DNA of 14,862 nucleotides from positions 1-14,862 of the forward strand of contig JAGOCL010000020.1 of the NCBI GenBank assembly GCA_017998755.1, written 5' to 3'. The notes below the pieces were generated by a model. That model ran no database searches, was not told where the DNA came from, and saw only the letters and a program-made list of their open reading frames with translations. Origin of the DNA: Spirochaetota bacterium (GTDB taxonomy: Bacteria; Spirochaetota; GWE2-31-10; MWDO01). Made by a program: the position numbers and the translations under genes. Of this stretch, positions 8,201 through 12,711 are shown in pieces (positions within the stretch are counted from its first letter, which is position 1; the number at the start of each line of letters is the position of its first letter).

Positions 8201-8392
8201 TCAAACGGGGATAAACTGTCGGGAGCGCAAATTATCAAAAACATTTCTTTGGGCAATACCAATATTTTCCCTTCGGTAGATAAAATATTGTATTATAAAG
8301 TAATAAATGCTTATCAATATAACTTACTGGTAATGGTTGTAATATTTTTAGTATTTTCGGCGGGGTGTTATATAAAGCTAACTTACCGCTGA
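5222..8392 (+). CDS. ABCG-like half-transporter with TerB-like and degenerate FHA-like N-terminal regions
   Basis: 1056 residues. Residues ~10-125 are helical and resemble a TerB-like domain (DEEELFYVILQAFLLLSVDG, then SEFKKTKM). Residues ~155-300 are beta-rich and unassigned. Residues ~313-394 look like an FHA domain (TLIGTDRQSSVCLD, YLNGVEF, LKSGDVLRI) but lack the usual phosphothreonine-binding Ser-x-x-His. The ABC domain shows Walker A GPSGVGKTT (444-452), Q loop YVSQEDVLF, signature LSGGERKR (551-558), Walker B ILLLDEPTSG and H-loop VIHQPS. About six membrane segments follow (~747-766, 784-802, 827-851, 859-885, 893-912, 1033-1052), with a ~120-residue loop between the last two. NBD-before-TMD order matches ABCG/ABC-2 half-transporters, which dimerise; substrate unknown. 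It follows the ParA gene and its last 10 bp overlap the convergent gene. Confidence 0.9.
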   Translation: MNGKYFSADIQKVLQKLISYVFSISGKYGERERLIVSTINLFYKENNPSVTADILYSNEIVLKNEIIQILKNITDEEELFYVILQAFLLLSVDGMSEFKKTKMIDFISKTELSADKIYILYDIFSDDRLEDKNDILTIGNDRIKDDFAISNFDINGYVISVETSCYVFFKNISVGNISANININGNLAYDFLVYPISQDDVIALEDKIVKLKDINNRLALKSYQDSYVYSLLKKEGNDDILFFLEPGRNDESYGYIEIQGCHTFIKNLDAYNYFSYDAKKAKNGSIDEPIYINKIYKFNAADNIEQILNSRPIYLQNVSYEITLIGTDRQSSVCLDNLGDETAEFMLEKKDGSVWDLTPIIMSVTAYLNGVEFSDKVNLKSGDVLRIKDSYIYFDPKGNIISYTNALIRSIEVKNLSYNHKDGKEAISNISFSNKSGDMCCIMGPSGVGKTTLIKLLANFFLPASKKSILCNNLSLIDNFSNFKNYIGYVSQEDVLFENCTVYENMYHYGKIKNPLTDKQILDKKIDEILTRINLLDKRDQTVGNVNNRILSGGERKRLNIALELLSDTDILLLDEPTSGLSSYDSEKIIDMLNDVSKLGKIIYVVIHQPSRDIFLKFSHLLLLDRGGYLAYFGLTIDSFYYFSKFSGKYPRNPDDIISILEQSRKTPDGKTIYDEKSKNKKPLRVRTPEQWDKEFKFRSKIEIFEKKPDGAAYLPPKKKYSGVKVFIQFFHLFLRNILNKFKDKRAVALSIILPSAMGLLAQIFRFTSGDAYLFSENIQIPKFLFLSAIVIVFLSISNSINEILNEKVIIEKERLIGYSYLSYYISKLIYLLIVAFYQILIYTAITFFILKIPVFKNFTFFLKFLLLSLVGAASTSAVGLFISSFLKSEKQAFMMIPVFIIPQIVFGGMFINFNDMQSGVAQKGRPVPEICDAMHSRWMYESYLVLFQNEKIYNREINKVFINYNLRKNGDDKIKTAYPVVDVFNRKAEYIRSNGDKLSGAQIIKNISLGNTNIFPSVDKILYYKVINAYQYNLLVMVVIFLVFSAGCYIKLTYR

Positions 8393-9114
8393 TTATTTTT
8401 GAAGAATGTTGCTACCGCTACTCCGTCGCCGAAACTTCGCGGACTCATATTTTGACATTCGCCTAAAAAACCGGTATAAGCGCTTGATATTTCCAACGAA
8501 AACGGAGGAGTTTTCTTTTTTATCAGGGCGACGGTATCGCCAGAGTATATTTTGACGCCGAGTTCCGAGACTGTGTCCCCGCCGGCTACCGTTATCCGCC
8601 GGTCGTCCTTATTAATAATAAAGTCAATCGCAGTCGTTCGGCTCGCTTTGAGAACGCCGCCTATGATAAAATAATCTCTCGTTGAATTAATAGCCTCGTC
8701 AGGAGGTATGTCGCTATTCAAGGCGGAATCGATAGCGTTATAGACGTCGTCGACCGGAGTATATACCGAATTTACGGAGATTTTTAGAACTATAACTATT
8801 ACTACCGCCTCGTTTACCGAATCGGTTTTGATCAAAATATTACGCTTTGACTCGTTAGCCGGTTCGTAGAAATATAACGAATTATCTGAAAACTTTGTTT
8901 CGTTTTTAGGGGGCGAAGTTGGATCTTCAATTTGCGCGATAATCAGGGACGAGTCGTCCGCCGCGGCGGTTATTAGGTATTTTTCTTTACCGTTAAAATT
9001 ATAGGGGATTTTTTTCTCTTTTCCCGGACCGACTGTAAAACCGAAAATCGACTTACCCGAGTCGACGGAGTATCCCAAAGTCTTTAGGTTAGGAGAAATG
9101 CGTAAGAATTTCAC
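8383..9114 (-). CDS. Probably secreted beta-rich protein of unknown function
   Basis: From the GTG at 9112-9114 the product has 243 residues with no signal sequence. That start has AAAGGAG five bases upstream, so it is usable. However, the frame stays open to an in-frame TAA at 9225-9227 and encodes a convincing signal peptide in 9115-9207 (see that entry), so the full product is probably about 274 residues and exported. The mature part has two beta-rich segments (IFGFTVGPGKEKKIPYNF ... ILIKTD, VVIVIVLKI; and DFIINKDDRRITVAGGD ... SLEISS) that recall small beta-sandwich domains; no family is assigned. It is the third gene of the pepA / cyclic-nucleotide-binding operon, and its 3' end overlaps the convergent ABC gene by 10 bp. 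Confidence 0.7.
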   Translation of the reverse strand: MKFLRISPNLKTLGYSVDSGKSIFGFTVGPGKEKKIPYNFNGKEKYLITAAADDSSLIIAQIEDPTSPPKNETKFSDNSLYFYEPANESKRNILIKTDSVNEAVVIVIVLKISVNSVYTPVDDVYNAIDSALNSDIPPDEAINSTRDYFIIGGVLKASRTTAIDFIINKDDRRITVAGGDTVSELGVKIYSGDTVALIKKKTPPFSLEISSAYTGFLGECQNMSPRSFGDGVAVATFFKNNQR

Positions 9115-9207
9115 AGCGGCTCCTTTAACGTTCGACGTTAGTTCGTCGCTATAAATAGATAAAATAGGATATATTAACAGTAGCGCAAAAACGCTTATCT
9201 TTTTTAT
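9115..9207 (-). other. In-frame signal-peptide extension with an ATA codon at the expected start
   Basis: Upstream of and in frame with the GTG at 9114, 31 codons read (I)KKISVFALLLIYPILS, then IYSDELTSNVKGAA: a positively charged end, a hydrophobic core and a polar exit, i.e. a signal peptide. The first codon, ATA at 9205-9207, lies eight bases after a perfect AAGGAG (9216-9221), exactly where an ATG is expected. An in-frame TAA at 9225-9227 precedes the Shine-Dalgarno. Either AUA serves as a rare start, or ATG has mutated or been misread to ATA. A TAACG/CGTTA hairpin with a TCGAA loop sits just before the downstream AAAGGAG-GTG, which could then act as an alternative start giving a cytoplasmic form. 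Confidence 0.6.
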
Positions 9208-9215
9208 TTGAGCCG

Positions 9216-9221
9216 CTCCTT
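9216..9221 (-). promoter_or_regulatory. Strong Shine-Dalgarno site pointing to the ATA codon
   Basis: AAGGAG on the minus strand, 18 nt after the stop codon of the cyclic-nucleotide-binding gene and eight nt before ATA (9205-9207). No ATG, GTG or TTG lies at a usable distance in any frame, so the site has no purpose unless translation starts at the ATA or the start codon has been lost. Confidence 0.6.
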
Positions 9222-9239
9222 ATTATTTAGTAATAACCG

Positions 9240-10409
9240 TTATCCTCTGGTTAAATAAAATGAGTTTTTTCCGTACAATACGCCTATTTTTTTTATTTTT
9301 ATACAATCGTCGTAAAATTCAAAATTTTTATCTTTCAGAAAATCGTTAAGTTCGTCGGCTTTTTTCTCGGGATTGATATCCAACATTTGATAAAGCTCAT
9401 TTAACGGAAATTTAAAAGTGTAAGATCTCTCCGAGTCTTTTCTAGGATCAATACCGGCGAGCTTTAATTTTGAGGTAAGAAGGTAGTATATTTGTCCCGG
9501 AGCGTTGTAAATATTTGAGCAAATTATCTGTTGTTGGACCATCCATATTCTTCTGGTCAAATAAATAAGAATTTTTACGAACAGAGAAGGCGGCAATTTG
9601 CTAATCCCTTTTTTATCGACGATCATGAGAGTCGTCTCTTCTTCTACCGACGCCGTAGCGTTTCTCGGCTTGTCGTTTAGGATCGCCATTTCGCCGAAGA
9701 TGTCTCCTTCGCCGAGTATTGCAAGAAGAGTCTCCTCGTCTCCTTTAAGTTTTGTAATTTTTACCTTTCCGCTTTTTATGATAAAAAAATTTTCGGCTAG
9801 CTCATATTCTGTGAAAACCACGCTGTTTGGTTGTAAAGTTTTATATGAAATTAATTGGTCTGTTTTTATAATGTCGACGCTGGGGAGTTTTTGCAAAAGA
9901 GCGTTTGTTTTTGCCAACTCCTTTTCGTTATCCTTGATTTCAAAAGAGTAACTTTTAAGTAAGCGAGCCGCTTTTTTATATTGTTTTATAGAAACGTACT
10001 TTTTTGCTATTTCAAATACGCGGTCTTCTCTTTTATCTGTTGAAGAAAAGAAATCGATCTTGACCAAATCTTTATCTAACTTCCTCAATATTTCAGAGTA
10101 TTCCGATAAAATTTTTAGTATTATTTTGGGATGATCGTTGTACAACTCCTCAATTTTCTCTTTAGGAATAACGAGAATCTCGCAATCTGTCAGAGCTTGA
10201 ACCGTTTCGTTATCTGAAACGCCCGTTATACACTGAATAATCCCGAAAATAAAACCGTCTTCCCGAATATCTTCGACGTTACCCGTAATATCGTTAGTTC
10301 TGGTTATTTTTATTTTACCTGATTTAACGATATAAAACTCTTTAAGATTAAATTTCCCTTCAAGATAAATAAATGCGTTCTGAGGATATTTCTTCGTTTC
10401 AACTTTCAT
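9240..10409 (-). CDS. Double cyclic-nucleotide-binding-domain protein with winged-helix-like C terminus
   Basis: 389 residues. Two CNB/CRP-type domains: residues ~8-112 and ~185-295. The second has the phosphate-binding cassette FGEMAILNDKPRNATASV with Glu240 and Arg249, so it should bind cAMP or cGMP. The first has FGIIQCITGVSDNETVQAL at the same place, without Glu and Arg, and is probably a non-binding or regulatory copy. Between them, EDRVFEIAKKYVSIKQYKKA to about 175 is helical and TPR-like. The C-terminal ~335-375 (LNELYQMLDINPEKKADELN, then DFLKDK) sits where CRP proteins carry the DNA-binding winged helix and may be a divergent form; DNA binding is not demonstrated. The gene lies 8 nt after pepA, and its Shine-Dalgarno (TAAGGA) includes the pepA stop codon, so the two are translationally coupled. 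Confidence 0.87.
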   Translation of the reverse strand: MKVETKKYPQNAFIYLEGKFNLKEFYIVKSGKIKITRTNDITGNVEDIREDGFIFGIIQCITGVSDNETVQALTDCEILVIPKEKIEELYNDHPKIILKILSEYSEILRKLDKDLVKIDFFSSTDKREDRVFEIAKKYVSIKQYKKAARLLKSYSFEIKDNEKELAKTNALLQKLPSVDIIKTDQLISYKTLQPNSVVFTEYELAENFFIIKSGKVKITKLKGDEETLLAILGEGDIFGEMAILNDKPRNATASVEEETTLMIVDKKGISKLPPSLFVKILIYLTRRIWMVQQQIICSNIYNAPGQIYYLLTSKLKLAGIDPRKDSERSYTFKFPLNELYQMLDINPEKKADELNDFLKDKNFEFYDDCIKIKKIGVLYGKNSFYLTRG

Positions 10410-10417
10410 ACAAATCC

Positions 10418-11884
10418 TTAATGCAAATTTTCTAAATATTTTAAGACGGTTCTTATCATTACTCCGGTCGCTCCTTTTGTAAAATAAAAGTCGTCCTTAG
10501 CGATATAAGCCGGCCCGGCAATATCTAGATGCGCCCATTTCTTATTATCGATAAAATTTTGTAAAAATAAAGCGCCAATTATACTACCGGCTTCTTTCGC
10601 GGGATTTCCGATGTTGGCCAAGTCCGCGACGTCGCTTTTAAGGTACTCTTTATAATCTTCGAATAAAGGAAGCTCCCAGATAGTTTCGTTTGTCGAGAGC
10701 GACGCCAAAAGCAGGTCGTTTTTGAGCTCTTCGTCTCCAAAAAATCCCGCTACCATTTTTGAACCCAGCGCGACGACGGCCGCTCCGGTTAGCGTGGCAA
10801 AGTCGATAGTTATATCGGGATTTTTAGTATCGGAATAGGACAGCGCGTCGGCCAATATAAGGCGTCCTTCGGCGTCTGTATTTTTTACCTCGACGTATTT
10901 GCCCTTATGACTTTTTATTATATCGGAAGTTCTGTAAGAATTTGCGTCGACGCTGTTTTCTGCAAGCGGAATCAACCCGATTATCTTAACGGGAAGCCGC
11001 TCTCTAGATGCAGAATCGATGATCGCTAATACCGTCGCGGCTCCGGCCATATCCGACTTCATATCGTCCATAAAATTTCCCGGTTTGAGATTGACGCCGC
11101 CTGTATCAAAAACTATTCCTTTACCTACAAGACAGACCGTTTTGAAGAATTTTGGCGGATTATAGGTTAATTCTATCAATCTAGGCGGTTTGGGTCCCCC
11201 CGAGCCGACGGCGGCGATCAAATTCATTCCGTTTTCTAAAAGATTTGAGTTATCGAAAACTTTTATATCTAAAGAGTTTTTTTGAGCTAATTCTTTCGAT
11301 ATTTTCTCAATATAGTCGATAGTTGCGACGTTAGCCGGCGAATTGATAAGATCTCTTGCCAAATATATAGAATCTGATACGATCTTAGCTTTATCTACAA
11401 TGTTTTGGAAGTTATCTATATTTTGATCGGATATAATTGAAACGGAATTTACCTTAAAACTGTTGTTCTTTGATTTGAAATGATTGAAAGTATAATTTGA
11501 TAAACTTAAAGACTCGATTATAGAATATACGGCGTCGTTTAAGTCGATTCCAAATTCTTTGTATATCAGAATTATGTCAATATCGGTAATAAACTCCGAC
11601 TTTGCTTGTCCTAAGGCTATTGAGGCGTATTTTCTCAGATTTTCAATGTTTATATCTTCTTTTTTACCGATATTGATAAATATATACTCTTTTGAATCTT
11701 GGTAAATATTTTTTACCGACCCGAAAGAAGATATAAACTCTTTTATCTGATAAATAGATTTAAACGCTTCTTCGTTAATCGGTATGTAGTTATTAATTAT
11801 TTGAAAATCTTTAAGCTCCCAGTTTTCGCAAAACGGTATTACGGCGAATTTGTTTTTGGGTTGATTTGAATAATTGAATTTCAT
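10418..11884 (-). CDS. pepA: Leucyl aminopeptidase, M17 family
   Basis: 488 residues, close to the usual ~500 for the family. The C-terminal catalytic domain carries the dinuclear-metal and active-site signature: GKGIVFDTGG (Lys255, Asp260), LKPG (Lys267), KSDMAGAA (Asp278) and NTDAEGRLILADAL (Asp337, Glu339, catalytic Arg341). All expected ligands are present, so the enzyme should be active. The N-terminal ~170 residues are diverged, as is normal for M17. It removes N-terminal residues from peptides in the cytoplasm; E. coli PepA also binds DNA, but nothing in this sequence tests that. Its ATG at 11882-11884 is preceded by AAAGGA and a promoter at 11941-11969. It heads the operon with the cyclic-nucleotide-binding protein and the secreted protein; the functional link among the three is unknown. 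Confidence 0.95.
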   Translation of the reverse strand: MKFNYSNQPKNKFAVIPFCENWELKDFQIINNYIPINEEAFKSIYQIKEFISSFGSVKNIYQDSKEYIFINIGKKEDINIENLRKYASIALGQAKSEFITDIDIILIYKEFGIDLNDAVYSIIESLSLSNYTFNHFKSKNNSFKVNSVSIISDQNIDNFQNIVDKAKIVSDSIYLARDLINSPANVATIDYIEKISKELAQKNSLDIKVFDNSNLLENGMNLIAAVGSGGPKPPRLIELTYNPPKFFKTVCLVGKGIVFDTGGVNLKPGNFMDDMKSDMAGAATVLAIIDSASRERLPVKIIGLIPLAENSVDANSYRTSDIIKSHKGKYVEVKNTDAEGRLILADALSYSDTKNPDITIDFATLTGAAVVALGSKMVAGFFGDEELKNDLLLASLSTNETIWELPLFEDYKEYLKSDVADLANIGNPAKEAGSIIGALFLQNFIDNKKWAHLDIAGPAYIAKDDFYFTKGATGVMIRTVLKYLENLH

Positions 11885-11940
11885 TTATAAATCCTTTATA
11901 GCGAATCTTAAATATTATTTATATTTTATTACAAACGCAA

Positions 11941-11969
11941 ATATTATAATTAATTACAACGAAAGTCAA
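11941..11969 (-). promoter_or_regulatory. Sigma70-like promoter of the pepA operon
   Basis: On the minus strand TTGACT (11964-11969) is followed by TAATAT (11941-11946) after 17 bp. A perfect TATAAT overlaps at 11943-11948 with a 15-bp spacer, so the exact -10 is uncertain. Transcription would start near 11935, giving a leader of about 50 nt that contains AAAGGA. Confidence 0.6.
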
Positions 11970-12103
11970 TTCTTAATATCGGGAAGTTGTAATCCGTCAG
12001 TTTTTGGGGAGATTTCTACTCAGACAATCGCCGTATCGCAGAAAAAGATAAAATAAAAAAAATCCCAAAAAAATAACCGGTCGCCTAAAAAAAATAATAT
12101 TAT

Positions 12104-12132
12104 TTGACAAAACTGCATTATTTAATTAATAT
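12104..12132 (+). promoter_or_regulatory. Promoter of the YidB-like gene
   Basis: A perfect TTGACA (12104-12109) and TAATAT (12127-12132) are 17 bp apart. Transcription would start near 12139, and AAGGAA (12155-12160) serves the ATG at 12167. Three long A-tracts (12055-12062, 12067-12073, 12087-12094) lie just upstream, roughly in helical phase, and may act as bent DNA or an UP element. Confidence 0.6.
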
Positions 12133-12166
12133 TAATTTAACAAATATTACAAATAAGGAAAATATT

Positions 12167-12265
12167 ATGGGATTTTTAGACAACATTGCGGGAAACGTTT
12201 TAAAAAACGTTCTAACCGGAGGTAGTAAAAAAAACAACGCAAACAACGGGGGGGGTTTTGGGTAA
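12167..12265 (+). CDS. N-terminal fragment of the YidB/DUF937-like gene, ending after the G tract
   Basis: 32 codons starting at an ATG with a good AAGGAA ribosome binding site: MGFLDNIAGNVLKNVLTGGS, KKNNANNGGGFG, stop. This is the true start of the YidB-like gene: MG(F/L)LD at the N terminus is typical of DUF937 proteins, and the promoter and ribosome binding site are here. The frame is lost at a run of eight G (12248-12255), and TAA follows at 12263. With seven G the frame would pass straight into the ORF at 12258-12704 and give one 178-residue protein. Confidence 0.65.
   Translation: MGFLDNIAGNVLKNVLTGGSKKNNANNGGGFG
12248..12255 (+). repeat. Homopolymeric tract of eight G at the frameshift point
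   Basis: Eight consecutive G inside the YidB-like coding region. Loss of one G restores a single open frame. G tracts of this length are known slippage sites in phase-variable bacterial genes, but they are also frequent sites of sequencing or assembly error. Confidence 0.85.
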
Positions 12266-12704
12266 CATAGCGGGAAGCGTTTTAGGCAACGTTTTCGGCG
12301 GGGGTAACGACGATAAAAACAACTCAACCTCGGCGATTATGAAAGTAGTAATGGGCTTGGTAACGACCGGAGGTTTGTCGAAGGTAGTCAATATGCTTTC
12401 TTCTTCCGGACTATCAAAACAAGTAGCTTCGTGGATTGGCAAAGGGGACAACCTCCCCGTATCCGGCGATCAGATATCCAACGCGTTAGGCGCAGATTTT
12501 CTCAAGCCTATAGCGAGCAAAACCGGACTGGATATGGGAAGCGTTGCAAGTTCGTTGGCTACTATACTGCCGGGCGTTATAGATAAATTCACGCCGGATG
12601 GAGAAGTCGACGACGACGCTATTAAAGAAAAAACCAAAGACGACGGATTTGACCTAAGCGACGTTGGAGATATAGTCGGCGGATTGAGCAAATTTCTAAA
12701 ATAA
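12258..12704 (+). CDS. YidB/DUF937-family protein, main body (frameshifted from its start)
   Basis: 148 codons if begun at TTG 12258 (overlapping the upstream TAA), or from ATG 12339. The body KVVMGLVTTGGLSKVVNMLS, NLPVSGDQISNALGADFLKP, MGSVASSLATILPGVIDKFT, PDGEVDDD matches the YidB layout: a glycine-rich N terminus, then a W-containing segment with PVSGdQI..ALG and LP..ID..(T/S)P.G. E. coli YidB is about 132 residues and of unknown function. The first residues VLGNIAGSVLGNVFGGG repeat the upstream fragment's FLDNIAGNVLKNVLTGG; at DNA level 12182-12211 and 12264-12293 match at 25 of 30 bases. The repeat period is 82 bp (27 codons plus one base), as expected if one base was inserted in an in-frame duplication. 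The stop lies 7 bp from the convergent chemoreceptor's stop. Confidence 0.75.
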   Translation: MGNIAGSVLGNVFGGGNDDKNNSTSAIMKVVMGLVTTGGLSKVVNMLSSSGLSKQVASWIGKGDNLPVSGDQISNALGADFLKPIASKTGLDMGSVASSLATILPGVIDKFTPDGEVDDDAIKEKTKDDGFDLSDVGDIVGGLSKFLK

Positions 12705-12711
12705 CTCAGCT

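Noticed and set aside
9598..9951. 117-codon plus-strand open frame opposite the CNB gene
   Set aside because: Antisense shadow of a clear cyclic-nucleotide-binding protein.
11874..12056. 60-codon plus-strand open frame starting opposite the pepA start
   Set aside because: Its first part is the complement of the pepA start and promoter and has no ribosome binding site; only its last ~28 codons look coding-like and are reported as a possible remnant.
12118..12451. Minus-strand open frames opposite the YidB-like gene, rich in Pro and Phe
   Set aside because: The proline-rich runs are the complement of the glycine codons and the G tract of the YidB-like gene; no start signals.
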